NCBI GenBank assembly: GCA_031551635.1
Contig: JAVBNH010000007.1
Coordinates: 62,001-126,000 of the forward strand
Source: JAVBNH01 sp031551635
Lineage (GTDB): Bacteria > Bacillota > Clostridia > Oscillospirales > Acutalibacteraceae
Length of the DNA: 64,000 bases
Direction of reading: 5' to 3'
Shown: piece after piece, positions 25,259 to 34,445 of the stretch
Position numbering within the stretch: position 1 is the stretch's first letter
Layout of the letters: the number at the start of each line of letters is the position of its first letter
The notes under the pieces: generated by a model
What the model was told of the DNA's origin: nothing
Seen by the model: only the letters and a program-made list of their open reading frames with translations
Database searches by the model: none
Position numbers and translations under genes: made by a program

Positions 25259-25702
25259 TTATGTGTACTGGTAGGCGACCGAGGGGCGATAGAAGCAGTG
25301 CAGATTGATTCGGTTGTGGTGCTTGCCTGAGCCGTTGTAGGGGAATTCCTTCGGGCACTGCGGTTTAAACGGATTCATATACCACAGGCAGTCGCCTGCG
25401 CCTGAAAAATGTCCGCCGCCTATTGCCCAATCCGCTATTTCGTAGTGGATCGGCTCCGGATTTGCATTAAAGATGTTTTGAGAATTATGCTTTCCGCCGA
25501 TAGTCGTGGCGGCGCAGTCAAACTGACCGGGCTGGTAAATAACCTTTTGAATGCTCCCCATACCTGTGCGCTGATATTCGCCGTTCGGGACATTCACGCG
25601 GTTCATGATGACAGTTGCAACCGCCCGCATGCCGTTATCACCCTCGCCGCCAGCCTCGCATTTGATGATTCGCGCTAAGAGTTCTCTGTCGGAAAATGCC
25701 AT
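25259..25702 (-). CDS. cwlJ: Cell wall hydrolase CwlJ-like (SleB/Hydrolase_2 domain)
   Basis: A 147-residue protein with no signal peptide, like Bacillus CwlJ (142 residues). The domain starts LLARIIKCEAGGEGDNGMRA with the catalytic Glu of the A/C-E-A-x-G-E motif, then VIMNRV. It ends with CLWYMNPF and NLHCFYRPS, matching LWYFRP and HCFYQP of CwlJ. The family hydrolyses spore cortex peptidoglycan during germination and depends on GerQ, encoded next downstream. The stop codon abuts a heptamer array. Confidence 0.85.
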   Translation of the reverse strand: MAFSDRELLARIIKCEAGGEGDNGMRAVATVIMNRVNVPNGEYQRTGMGSIQKVIYQPGQFDCAATTIGGKHNSQNIFNANPEPIHYEIADWAIGGGHFSGAGDCLWYMNPFKPQCPKEFPYNGSGKHHNRINLHCFYRPSVAYQYT

Positions 25703-25828
25703 TTTTCATCAGTCCTTTACTGCTCATATTTTATTCAGGAATTGTGATATTGCTACTGATAATTGTGACATGGAATATTTAGGACACATACTGCCCGAAT
25801 GTATTTTTATTCATTTTAGGAATTTAGC

Positions 25829-25857
25829 TTGACAGAATAAGACAAATAGTGTATAAT
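25829..25857 (+). promoter_or_regulatory. Consensus sigma-A promoter
   Basis: Perfect TTGACA (25829-25834), 17-base spacer, perfect TATAAT (25852-25857), about 50 bases before the lipoprotein gene at 25909. Confidence 0.85.
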
Positions 25858-25908
25858 AAGAATAACTAAATACTATATATTTTATATCGAAAGGGGGTTG
25901 CTGCCATT

Positions 25909-26979
25909 ATGAAAAAACTTATAGCTTTGTTTGCCGCTCTTATTCTTTGTTTCTCTGTTGCTGCCTGTACAGACAGCACACAAAAGGGGAACGAGACCTC
26001 CGGAACTTCCTCAACCGTACCAACAACGCCAGGCATAACTGACTTAAAAATTGACCAAAGCATTTTCTCTAACAGCATGGATCCATCTTCGGAAACTATA
26101 CTTTATAATAAAAAAGCGGGAATTATTTCAGATGAGTTTAATTTGTCGCTGAAAGAAACAGCTGATATTCAATTGCCGGTTTTCATCAATAATTACTATT
26201 TCGACCAGGGCGGACCGACTTTTGAGCTTAACGATGATGTTAAAAACAGGCTTATAACTAATTTTTACTCATTTACAACTTTATTGGGATATTCCGATAG
26301 GGATATAAGTTATAACATTGATAATGGATTTATCCTTCAGTCAACTATAAGTGGGGATAGATTTATTTCAGGTGTAAACCATATCTCAATCAAGCCAAAA
26401 GAAATTTTTGTTTCAAATAATACCAGCTTAGACGATGTGTCAAAGTTACTAGATGAAAATAAATATATGTCTGCAGCATATAAATTTTTAGAAATTAAAA
26501 CTCCGGTCATTGAAAAAAGGGAATACTATAATAATAACTTTCAGTTAAATCGAATAGAATTCACTATTAGCGAATCAGAACCGGGTTTCCTTTTTCAAAA
26601 TAAAAATCTTCAAAAAATTGTGTTGGTTTACTATCCAGTCGAAGAAATATTTACATTATTTATTGATTATAATGATTTTTTAGAACACGAAAAAGAACTG
26701 ACGAGTATATCATATAATGATGCTATTGAAAAAATGCTGAAGGATGATAGCAACATCAAAAAAGAAAACATCTTTGCCTGTGAAATTTTTTACAGTGTTG
26801 AGCTTATGCCGGGCTATTATGTCCCCTGCTATAAGTTTTACATAGATAAAGGAAGCGCACAGAATCAACCCACAACAACAGATAATACAAAGCAGGAAAC
26901 ATCAGTTATGAGAGACAATTTAAATTTAGCGCAGATTTATTGCGTCGCAGCAGTTGACATATCAGTCTTAAAAAATTAA
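25909..26979 (+). CDS. Lipoprotein of unknown function
   Basis: A 356-residue protein. The signal peptide ends in lipobox SVAAC (Cys at about 20), followed by a short Thr/Ser-rich stretch (about 25-45) and a long Asn/Tyr/Ile-rich extracytoplasmic region without a recognised domain. A Thr/Gln patch (QNQPTTTDNTKQETS) lies near the C-terminus. The gene is more AT-rich than most neighbours. AAGGGGG precedes the ATG. It is monocistronic, with a consensus promoter and a bidirectional terminator, so strong constitutive expression is likely. Confidence 0.65.
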   Translation: MKKLIALFAALILCFSVAACTDSTQKGNETSGTSSTVPTTPGITDLKIDQSIFSNSMDPSSETILYNKKAGIISDEFNLSLKETADIQLPVFINNYYFDQGGPTFELNDDVKNRLITNFYSFTTLLGYSDRDISYNIDNGFILQSTISGDRFISGVNHISIKPKEIFVSNNTSLDDVSKLLDENKYMSAAYKFLEIKTPVIEKREYYNNNFQLNRIEFTISESEPGFLFQNKNLQKIVLVYYPVEEIFTLFIDYNDFLEHEKELTSISYNDAIEKMLKDDSNIKKENIFACEIFYSVELMPGYYVPCYKFYIDKGSAQNQPTTTDNTKQETSVMRDNLNLAQIYCVAAVDISVLKN

Positions 26980-26992
26980 GAAAATAATGAAT

Positions 26993-27041
26993 ATAAAAAA
27001 AGGCAGCTCTTGCTATCAATGATAACAAGAGCTGCCTTTTT
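26993..27041. terminator. Bidirectional terminator
   Basis: AGGCAGCTCTTG (27001-27012) pairs with CAAGAGCTGCCT (27026-27037). An A run on the left and a TTTT run on the right let it serve both the lipoprotein gene and the convergent GH84 gene. Two TGTACAC heptamers follow at 27049-27062. Confidence 0.9.
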
Positions 27042-27066
27042 CAGTATCTGTACACTGTACAATCAA

Positions 27067-28737
27067 TTAGTCTCTGTTAGTAATAAACTCCATAAATTCC
27101 CTGAAGCAGAAGCCGGTGAGGATAGTCGGGTCGAAGTTGTACTGATAAGATTTTTCCTTGAATTTTTCCGCGTCCGCGTCCTCGCCCTCAAGCAGGTATT
27201 TCATCCCCAGCTCGAGAATCTCGGTGCAGAGCGCGAATTTATCGCTCCAGCGTCTGAGCTCTGTGTAAATCTTCTCCTTACCTGTCTGCAGCAGAATGAC
27301 GCACTTCTTCATTTCCTCAACATAATTCCCGAGCAGCTCAAAGCCCTTTTCAAACTCTCCCTTTTGGAGCATTGTGCCGGATCTTGCGAGGATTTCGCTC
27401 ATATAGCCCGAATTTATATCCTGAAGGCAAGCAGTTCTCAGGTGGTCGCCGAAGAGGGCAAAGGTCGCGACATTTTCCACGCCGATTACTTTCCCCAGAG
27501 CGTTTTCATATGATTTTTCCTTGTCGTAATCAAGAGGATTCCATAAATAATCGGCAATAGTCATCAGCGGAACCTTTGTGCACTCAAAATATTCCATGCA
27601 GTTCGCAATTATACCCTTCGAATAGCGGTATAAATCCTCGTCTCGCCCGATAATCGGCCCGAGGTGCATCTCGTTGTACATCTCTGCGTCATTCACGGGA
27701 TAATTGTCCCAGTAGAGCGGGCGGTGCATGGTTGAGTCCATGAAGCGCAGAGCCTCCGGCACAGTCAGCTCCTTCGAGCAGATAGAGCTTCCCGTCCAGA
27801 ACAAGGCAGCCTCCGGAACAATGCCCTGACCGAATTTTGAGATATAGTATTCCGTTCCCCTGCCGTGATACTGCTTCGGGCAGACAGTCAGCTTCAGCGA
27901 GCCGTCAATTTTCATGATAGCGTCATAGAAACGGTTGACAAGATCGATGTGGGCATTGACCATTTCACCGTAGGCGGCAATGTCCTCCATGTACTCAAAG
28001 GTCTCCGGAATGTCGTCCAGCAGCAGCCCGAAATTGCGAACACCTATCGAATAAAGCTGCTTGATTTTGTCAATCAGCGCATTAAAGTCCGCCTCGCTCG
28101 TGTATTGAATCGTGAGCCCGGGCGCGATATTATAATGAAAGTCAATGCAGTAGTCCCCAGAGATTTTCACAAGGCTCGCGAGGTCTGATAGCTCCTTTTC
28201 AGGGTATAATTCCTTCCACAAGCGCCTGTGATAGGGGTCATCCTTCGGCGCGTAATAGAATGCGTTCATGCCGTTGTATGCTGCGATTTTCAGCATCTCT
28301 ACACGCTGCTCATACTTCCAGATTGTGCCGTAAAAGCCCTCGATAAAGCCGCGAATCTCAAAGAGAGGGTAGTCCTCAATTGAGCCGACAGGGAAGCAGT
28401 TCGCCGCTACCATTTTGTCGACTGTGTTCAGCGCGTACCAAAGGCTGCGGCGGTTCGAGTATCTCACACAAATCTCAATTTTACCGCCGTTTTCGGCGAT
28501 GTCCATAAGGTATCTTTCCTCTGTAAAGCGCGAACGCTTGTCGATATAGCAAAGGCTGCGGGTGTTTTCACATTTCGCGTTTACAATAACATTAGCATTA
28601 TCAGAAACAACAGTGTCGAACAGGCGCACACGCTCAGCGACAAGTGAATTGTCGTCAATATTAAGCTTTAACGCGGGCGTCTGCGTCAGAGAGACCTCTT
28701 TTGTGAAGCTGATTCTTTGAGGAACAGGATAAATCAT
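27067..28737 (-). CDS. Glycoside hydrolase family 84 beta-N-acetylhexosaminidase
   Basis: A protein of about 556 residues. The N-terminal alpha/beta domain (about 1-125) is followed by the catalytic domain starting IRGFIEGFYGTIWKYEQR, with NAFYYAPKDDPYHRRLW, then GLLLDDIPE. The paired Asp241-Asp242 are the general acid and the residue assisting the substrate acetamido group. WTGSSICS and YWDNYPVND are further family motifs. There is no signal peptide, so it acts inside the cell on imported GlcNAc-containing substrates. A sugar kinase gene lies upstream on the same strand. The start is uncertain: ATG 28737 is used, with TTG 28749 possible. Confidence 0.85.
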   Translation of the reverse strand: MIYPVPQRISFTKEVSLTQTPALKLNIDDNSLVAERVRLFDTVVSDNANVIVNAKCENTRSLCYIDKRSRFTEERYLMDIAENGGKIEICVRYSNRRSLWYALNTVDKMVAANCFPVGSIEDYPLFEIRGFIEGFYGTIWKYEQRVEMLKIAAYNGMNAFYYAPKDDPYHRRLWKELYPEKELSDLASLVKISGDYCIDFHYNIAPGLTIQYTSEADFNALIDKIKQLYSIGVRNFGLLLDDIPETFEYMEDIAAYGEMVNAHIDLVNRFYDAIMKIDGSLKLTVCPKQYHGRGTEYYISKFGQGIVPEAALFWTGSSICSKELTVPEALRFMDSTMHRPLYWDNYPVNDAEMYNEMHLGPIIGRDEDLYRYSKGIIANCMEYFECTKVPLMTIADYLWNPLDYDKEKSYENALGKVIGVENVATFALFGDHLRTACLQDINSGYMSEILARSGTMLQKGEFEKGFELLGNYVEEMKKCVILLQTGKEKIYTELRRWSDKFALCTEILELGMKYLLEGEDADAEKFKEKSYQYNFDPTILTGFCFREFMEFITNRD

Positions 28738-28780
28738 GATTTTTACCAAACCTTTCGTTGAAAATAGGGACTATAAACAA

Positions 28781-28990
28781 TGTACAGTGTACAGTGTACA
28801 AATTGATGTCGAGCAGGTAATATTGCATAGATTTTTGTCTGTTCGCCCGACTTGATTTGAATTACTGCATAATTTATATCTTTTAATTAGTTTATTTGTA
28901 TTTTTTAATCGTTCGTGAGATTTTTTTTAAGAAAATATTAAAGATTAACTCGCGACCATACCTATTACTTATTACTTATTATTTATTACT
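28781..28990 (-). repeat. Two-hairpin dispersed element with heptamer arrays at both ends
   Basis: TGTACAG heptamers (28781-28801), a core (28805-28957) and TATTACT heptamers (28963-28990) that end at the stop codon of the kinase gene. On the minus strand hairpin 1 pairs TCGCGAG with CTCACGAA (plus 28949-28955 and 28912-28919). Hairpin 2 pairs GTCGGGC with GCTCGAC (plus 28845-28851 and 28808-28814). The element fills the spacer between the kinase and GH84 genes. Confidence 0.75.
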
Positions 28991-28993
28991 TAA

Positions 28994-29956
28994 TTAACTT
29001 CCCGCTTCACTGACTTTTAGCAAATTATTTTTAATTTTTTCTGTAATCTGCCTTCCCGCTTGCTCCATTGCCGCGAGGATTGCGCCTCTGACGGGCGTTA
29101 TCGGAAGCGGTTTTATTTCTTGTGAGGGGCGTTTTGCTCGCAACGCACAGGTGAAGGCGTCGAGGTAAATTTTTCTGTATTGAAACAAGCCGCCGAAAAC
29201 ACCTAGCGGTATGTCGCTCTCAAATTCTCTCAGAAGGCTGTCTGTGGTGTCGGCAAGCTTGCGGCTTTCTTCTTTTATCACATCAAGAGCGATGGCGTCA
29301 CCGGCTTCGGCGCATTCAAATACCTGCTGGGCGAAATCGGCAATGACCTTCCGCTCAATCGGAGGGTCATAAAAAAGGTCAATCAGCTCATGCATATCGC
29401 CGACATTGAATTTTTTCAGAAGCGCGTCAGTAATAGCGGTTGCCGCCGCCGCGCCCTCATACGCCATAATCGCGCGTTGTATACCCTCGAGGGCGATTTT
29501 ATAGCCGCTGCCCTCGTCACCGAGAATATAGCCATAGCCGCCGCGGCAGATTACCGAGCCGCCACTCTGCCGTGCGACAGCCATTGAGCCCGTTCCGGCG
29601 ATTACCACCGCACACTCGCCCGGCTGCATCATCGCCTCGAGCGCGATATAGAGGTCGCTGTCCATGCCTACAAGCTCGCCGGTCGTAATACCCTCTGTGA
29701 ACTTATACAGCTCCTCCTCGCTCGCCTTGCCGAAAAGCGCGGAAAGCCCGATAAAGATAGAACCGGGGCGAATGCCGCCATTTTTTTCGGTTATTTCGTC
29801 AAGAATATTTTTAAAATTGGCACGGGCGTTGTAAAGCCCCTCTGAATAATAGTTAATCGAATCGCCGACAACACGGCAGACAATATTGCCGTACTCGTCG
29901 GCAAGCTCGGCGGTAGTCCTTGTCCCCCCGCCATCCAGACCCAAAAAATAATTCAT
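28994..29956 (-). CDS. N-acetylglucosamine kinase-like, BadF/BadG family ATPase
   Basis: A protein of about 320 residues with the actin-like ATPase fold. Phosphate 1 motif NYFLGLDGGGTRTTAELAD starts the protein, followed by VVIAGTGSMAVARQ and GGYGYILGDEGSGY (phosphate 2/adenosine region). These are typical of bacterial GlcNAc or glucosamine kinases of the BadF/BadG/BcrA/BcrD family. Next to a cytoplasmic GH84 enzyme, the likely task is phosphorylating released GlcNAc for amino-sugar or muropeptide recycling. AGGGG precedes two possible ATGs (29962 and 29956). The stop codon touches a heptamer array. Confidence 0.8.
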   Translation of the reverse strand: MNYFLGLDGGGTRTTAELADEYGNIVCRVVGDSINYYSEGLYNARANFKNILDEITEKNGGIRPGSIFIGLSALFGKASEEELYKFTEGITTGELVGMDSDLYIALEAMMQPGECAVVIAGTGSMAVARQSGGSVICRGGYGYILGDEGSGYKIALEGIQRAIMAYEGAAAATAITDALLKKFNVGDMHELIDLFYDPPIERKVIADFAQQVFECAEAGDAIALDVIKEESRKLADTTDSLLREFESDIPLGVFGGLFQYRKIYLDAFTCALRAKRPSQEIKPLPITPVRGAILAAMEQAGRQITEKIKNNLLKVSEAGS

Positions 29957-30186
29957 TTCCATTCTTCCCCTAAATTTAATCAAAAAAATAATAGCATTAT
30001 TTTCTCATTTAATCAAGCCTTATTTACAGAGCGTTGTAACTTGACCACGGCAAAATAACTATGTTAATATTATTATAAGATTGAAAAATCCGGTGTATAT
30101 CATAACCAACTGATTTTTTTATTTCCTGTTTTCTGCAGCATTTTTCATCCTTGCGGGGTATTCATTATGAAAGGTAGGGGAATTTA

Positions 30187-30717
30187 TTGTTGTGTACAGA
30201 CAAAGACGCGCAAGCGGTTGTAAAGACGTATTCAAACCTTGTTTATAAGCTTGCTTTCTCTTTGCTCAAAAATAAGGCGGACGCAGAGGATGTCTTTCAA
30301 GAGGTATTTATCCGCCTTATGAAAACTGATAAGGTTTTTGAAAATGATGAGCATCTGAAAGCATGGCTGATAAAGGTAACCGTGAACCGCTCCAAGAAGC
30401 TCCTGTCTTCCGCATGGTTCAGGCGCAGCGCCCCTCTTGAGGATTACTCATTGGCACAAACAGTTTTAACGCAGGATAGCGAAGCATTTGCCGGCAGTGA
30501 AATGGAAAACAATTTCGAGAATAGCGAAGTTTTGACCGCTGTTATAGAACTGCCGCTGAAGTATCGCACCGTGATACATTTATTCTATTTTGAGGATATG
30601 TCTGTGCGTAGTATCAGCCGCATTTTTGGTGTTAAAGAGTCCACAATTACCTCACAGCTGTCAAGAGGGAGAAAAATGCTTAAAGAAAAATTAAAAGGAG
30701 AGTATGATTATGAATAG
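30187..30717 (+). CDS. ECF-type RNA polymerase sigma factor
   Basis: A 176-residue sigma-70 family protein. Region 2 is YSNLVYKLAFSLLKNKADAEDVFQEVF with the DAEDVFQEVF core-binding helix, followed by LKAWLIKVTVNRSKK. Region 4 (about 113-168) has LPLKYRTVIHLFYFEDMSVR and VKESTITSQLSRGRKML for -35 recognition. The start is TTG with AGGTAGGGG six bases upstream. Its 3' end overlaps the DUF4179 gene by 8 bases, the usual sigma/anti-sigma arrangement. Its signal is unknown. Confidence 0.88.
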   Translation: MLCTDKDAQAVVKTYSNLVYKLAFSLLKNKADAEDVFQEVFIRLMKTDKVFENDEHLKAWLIKVTVNRSKKLLSSAWFRRSAPLEDYSLAQTVLTQDSEAFAGSEMENNFENSEVLTAVIELPLKYRTVIHLFYFEDMSVRSISRIFGVKESTITSQLSRGRKMLKEKLKGEYDYE

Positions 30718-32362
30718 CTTCCGCAAGTCCTACAAAAATGATTTTTCAAGTGAGAATCCTTCACAGGAGCTTTTGGATTCTACACTTGAAAAGATGAACG
30801 GCTCAAAGAATCAAAACATTTCTAAAAAGAACAAAAAACCGCTTAGATGGGGTGTTCTTGTGCCGGTTGCCATATTTCTATTGTTCTCTATGAGTGTCGC
30901 CGCCACCCAGATAGCCGAGCTAGCAGGCATTAAGCTACCGCGTATTTCCGAGTGGTCAATTGTCGGCGGTCATCTGCACCGCCGGGGCGAAACGCCTGAT
31001 GAGGTATCAAAGGCGACTTACGAAAAAATTATGTCCGAAATAGGGGTAAACCTTAATAAGTCAACAGTTTACGGCAACATTCGTGTGACAGTACAGGACT
31101 TTATTGCCGACAGTGAAACCATGTATATCAATTACGATATCGAAACCGTTGACGGCTCACCGCTTATTCCAAAAACAGAATATTCTGAAGCCTTTAACCG
31201 CAGGCAACGATTTGAGAGCGAATATGCACAAATCGGCGACTTCAAATTGAAAATTTACAGCTTTAGGATAGATAACGGTAAAGACCCAAGCAGGGCAAGC
31301 TATGAGGGTGAAGTGCCGATAGCCGACCGAACCTATGACGAAAACCATTTATATGCTGGAAAAAAATATTTTGATTCATTGGAAGGAAAGGAAGTAAAAC
31401 TCGTTTTTGAGGATTATAAAACTCCTTATCCGGTTGTAGATGATATTGGCTTTAAGTTCTCAAACATAAAGGAGCTGTATGACCTTGCCACACCGCTCAC
31501 AGCAAAAGATTTTATATCTCTGGGTATCGAGCAGACTTATGCTAATGGTCGTTCTATTGAGATGCTTGCGCCGAAAAAAGGACAGGATAAAATTTTCTTC
31601 AGTGACAAATACCCGAACTCCTATATTGACACTGTCGGCTTCGGCGACTTTGGTGAATACTATAACGAGTTAAAGGGCAGATATCAGACTCTGTTTATAA
31701 GCATTACCCCCGGCAGCGAGGAAGAAAAACAAGGCTTGCTTGAGAATCTTAACATGAATTTCATGAATATAAATATGGGAGCTTTTGTCCCGTCTGATTT
31801 CGGTTATAAGGTATACAGGGTGCAAAATAATGGATATAATGTCAAATTGCTTGAGGGCAGAATAATTTTGACACTTGGCAGATATGACCGGAAAACGGAT
31901 GATGGCATGGCTCTCGCAGCCGAAGACCTTGCGGACTATACCCTTTTGGGAACAGTCATAGATGAGTCTACAGTGCAGAAGGGTCCCTGGACCTTTGATT
32001 TTAAAATTAACAAGGTCGGCGAAACCAGAGTGTTTAATCTCTCCCAGGAAATTAAGTTTCTCGACAGAACCGCCACAATTGAAAAGATAACAATATCACC
32101 CTTGAACATTTGGTTCTACGGGAAAGGAATTGACTTGGATTATGTAAACAAAAACACCAAAAACGACGGTGTAAATGATTTATGGGAAGAAAATTACTTC
32201 GTAATGAAGGACGGCTCAAAAATAAAAATCACCGAAAAGGGCGACAGCAGAATTCCCTTTGTTGAGGAAAGCTTCAGCGCAAACGTAATCCTTGATAACG
32301 CTATTATCCCGGGTGAGGTGGAAGCATTAATCCTCCTTGGGCAAAGAGTTGAATTGAAATAA
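30710..32362 (+). CDS. DUF4179 membrane protein, probable anti-sigma factor
   Basis: A 550-residue protein. A cytoplasmic N-terminus (about 1-45) carries Ser/Asp/Glu-rich helices suited to bind the sigma factor. One transmembrane segment (LRWGVLVPVAIFLLFSMSVA, about 46-65) leads to an extracytoplasmic part with a DUF4179-type domain directly after it (TQIAELAGIKLPRISEWS). AGGAG at 30696-30700 favours the ATG at 30710 over 30704. Such proteins hold ECF sigma factors at the membrane until a stress signal. The large beta-rich C-terminal region may be the sensor. Confidence 0.75.
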   Translation: MNSFRKSYKNDFSSENPSQELLDSTLEKMNGSKNQNISKKNKKPLRWGVLVPVAIFLLFSMSVAATQIAELAGIKLPRISEWSIVGGHLHRRGETPDEVSKATYEKIMSEIGVNLNKSTVYGNIRVTVQDFIADSETMYINYDIETVDGSPLIPKTEYSEAFNRRQRFESEYAQIGDFKLKIYSFRIDNGKDPSRASYEGEVPIADRTYDENHLYAGKKYFDSLEGKEVKLVFEDYKTPYPVVDDIGFKFSNIKELYDLATPLTAKDFISLGIEQTYANGRSIEMLAPKKGQDKIFFSDKYPNSYIDTVGFGDFGEYYNELKGRYQTLFISITPGSEEEKQGLLENLNMNFMNINMGAFVPSDFGYKVYRVQNNGYNVKLLEGRIILTLGRYDRKTDDGMALAAEDLADYTLLGTVIDESTVQKGPWTFDFKINKVGETRVFNLSQEIKFLDRTATIEKITISPLNIWFYGKGIDLDYVNKNTKNDGVNDLWEENYFVMKDGSKIKITEKGDSRIPFVEESFSANVILDNAIIPGEVEALILLGQRVELK

Positions 32363-32387
32363 TAATCAAAATCCATATTCCATCCCA

Positions 32388-32425
32388 CGCAAAGCCCGCT
32401 CTTACTATAGAGCGGGCTTTGTGCG
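32388..32425 (+). terminator. Terminator of the sigma/anti-sigma operon
   Basis: AAAGCCCGCTCT (32391-32402) pairs perfectly with AGAGCGGGCTTT (32409-32420) over a 6-base loop. The T run is short. Confidence 0.75.
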
Positions 32426-32481
32426 GTATTCCAGCAACCAAAAAGGACAAAATCACTTATTCTATCAATAGCTATTTTTGA

Positions 32482-34410
32482 TTATGCAAACAGCCTTGCG
32501 ATTTCAGCTAAGAAGGTTAATATGGTAAATATAAAATTTAAGGCTTTTATTATAGAAGAAAATATTCCTTTTTCATCGGGGACTTCGGTGGTCGGCTCCT
32601 CGGTGGTCACTTCTTCGGTGGTCACTTCTTCGGTGGTCGGCTCCTCGGTGGTCGGCTCCTCATCATCCAAAAATGAAAAATCAAAACCATTTTCCAAAGC
32701 ATATTTGTGACCCTCGTTATTTTCGTTACAAAGAATCAAAAAGTTTTCGATTTTCTCTTCAGTCATGGTGTCCATATTAATATAATATCCGAAAGCATTT
32801 ACTCCGATTTGTGTAACACTGTTGTAGATTGTAACTGTCTTTAGAGCTGTGCAGTTCTCAAACGCAAATAAACCGATGTTTGTGACGCTAAGCGGAATAT
32901 TGACGAAAGAGATGTATGGATTGTTTATAAATGCAAAGAAATAAATACTCAAAACACCGTCAGGTATATAAAAATTCTCGTCCTGTTTTGCGGAGGGGTA
33001 ATTTATAAGAGCAGTACCTGCTTTATTAAATAAAACACCGTCAATTGATTTGTATTCAGAATTATCCGCATCAACGTCAATGGAAGCTAACGACGAACAG
33101 TACATAAAGGCACCATCCCCGATGTAACTCACACTTTCAGGAATCGCTATCGATAAGAGCTTTTCGCAAAAAGAAAATGCCGTGCTCCCAATACTTATAA
33201 GATTGCCCGGGATATTAACGGACGATAAATTTATACAATACATAAATGCGCTTTCACCGATATTAAGCAGGCTTTCGGGTAGGGAGACGGTGACCAATGT
33301 GTCAAAATCGTAAAGCGCAAAGTCGGCTATACCCAAAGTTCCATCGGCAACATGGATAGTTTTATCTTCGGGCATCGTGCCTTTATAATCGTAAAAGCAC
33401 TTACCCGCATAAATCGCACCGTCTGCCTGTCTTTCATACCATGCGCTGAAGTACAGCGCGCTTGATCCGATACTGACGACGCTGTCGGGAATTGTAATGG
33501 AGGCGAGCGTTGATGCACTAAAAAACGCAAATTCATCAATTCTCGTTACACTGTCCGGGATAACAACGCTTTCAAGTTTAGTGTTATCTTGAAAAGCGCT
33601 TTCACTAATAGTTTCTACACCGGCTGGAATGTTATAAGCTGTAGCTGTTTTTCCCAAAGGATATTGAATAAGTAGAGTACCTGTCTTATTAAAAAGCACG
33701 CCGTCAATTGATTTGTAATTTTGGTTATTTGCGTCGACATTAACTGAAGAAAGTGAATCGCAATGAATAAAGGCAGACTCTCCTATGGTCAGTACGCTTT
33801 CGGGGACAGTTATCGAAATAAGGTTGTTGTCCATTACTGCCCATGGTGTTATATAAATCGTACCTTGCTCTATCGTCAGATTTGTCTGAGGGGATGTGTA
33901 AGCTTTGTAGGAGTACAGGCATCTGCCGAGATAGATAGGCCCTTCCGGTTGATTATCATACCATTTCGTATCATCAAACGCACTCGAACCTAAAGAGGTA
34001 ACACTGTCCGGAAATGTGACGGAAGCAAGCTGTGTACAATTGTAAAACGCTTGATTATCAATAAACGTCACGCTGTCAGGGATACTTATAGACGTTAAAT
34101 TGACACAGCTTTCAAACGACATGAGGCCAATACTTTTTACACTGTTTGGTATTGTGACAGAGGTCAGATTTGAATATGAATAAAATGCTAGGTCACCGAT
34201 TGTTGACACCTCTCTTGAGTCAATTTCTCGTGGGATATTTACCACTGTGTCAGAACCGGTATAAGCGGTTATAGATACTGTCCCATCCTCAAGGATGCTG
34301 TAAGTAAAATCACCTGCGGTCGCCGCAGTTGTCGGTATCACAGAAAAAGGCAGTGTTGTTAAAATCAACACAAGCGTGAGAATTAAAGCTAAAATTTTTC
34401 TTGTTTTCAT
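32482..34410 (-). CDS. BspA-like leucine-rich-repeat surface protein
   Basis: A 642-residue exported protein with a signal peptide (about 1-29). Many LRR_5/BspA-type repeats of about 23 residues follow, such as LTSVTIPNSVKSIGLMSF and SLASITIPDSVVSIG (about 55-560). Then comes an EEPTTEEPTTEEVTTEEV linker (about 590-612) and a C-terminal amphipathic or hydrophobic helix (GIFSSIIKALNFIFTILTFL). BspA-like LRR proteins bind host proteins or other cells. It follows a short relative by 35 bases, and both leaders share the sequence before the ATG, so this is a tandem duplication with an LRR insertion or loss. Confidence 0.8.
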   Translation of the reverse strand: MKTRKILALILTLVLILTTLPFSVIPTTAATAGDFTYSILEDGTVSITAYTGSDTVVNIPREIDSREVSTIGDLAFYSYSNLTSVTIPNSVKSIGLMSFESCVNLTSISIPDSVTFIDNQAFYNCTQLASVTFPDSVTSLGSSAFDDTKWYDNQPEGPIYLGRCLYSYKAYTSPQTNLTIEQGTIYITPWAVMDNNLISITVPESVLTIGESAFIHCDSLSSVNVDANNQNYKSIDGVLFNKTGTLLIQYPLGKTATAYNIPAGVETISESAFQDNTKLESVVIPDSVTRIDEFAFFSASTLASITIPDSVVSIGSSALYFSAWYERQADGAIYAGKCFYDYKGTMPEDKTIHVADGTLGIADFALYDFDTLVTVSLPESLLNIGESAFMYCINLSSVNIPGNLISIGSTAFSFCEKLLSIAIPESVSYIGDGAFMYCSSLASIDVDADNSEYKSIDGVLFNKAGTALINYPSAKQDENFYIPDGVLSIYFFAFINNPYISFVNIPLSVTNIGLFAFENCTALKTVTIYNSVTQIGVNAFGYYINMDTMTEEKIENFLILCNENNEGHKYALENGFDFSFLDDEEPTTEEPTTEEVTTEEVTTEEPTTEVPDEKGIFSSIIKALNFIFTILTFLAEIARLFA

Positions 34411-34445
34411 GATTCAGACCATTCCTTTCCTCGTGTTAATTATTA

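Noticed and set aside
32440..32480. AAAAAGGACAAAATCACTTA resembling the groESL terminator arm
   Set aside because: It lacks the second arm and so cannot fold; perhaps a fragment of the same sequence but not supportable as a terminator.
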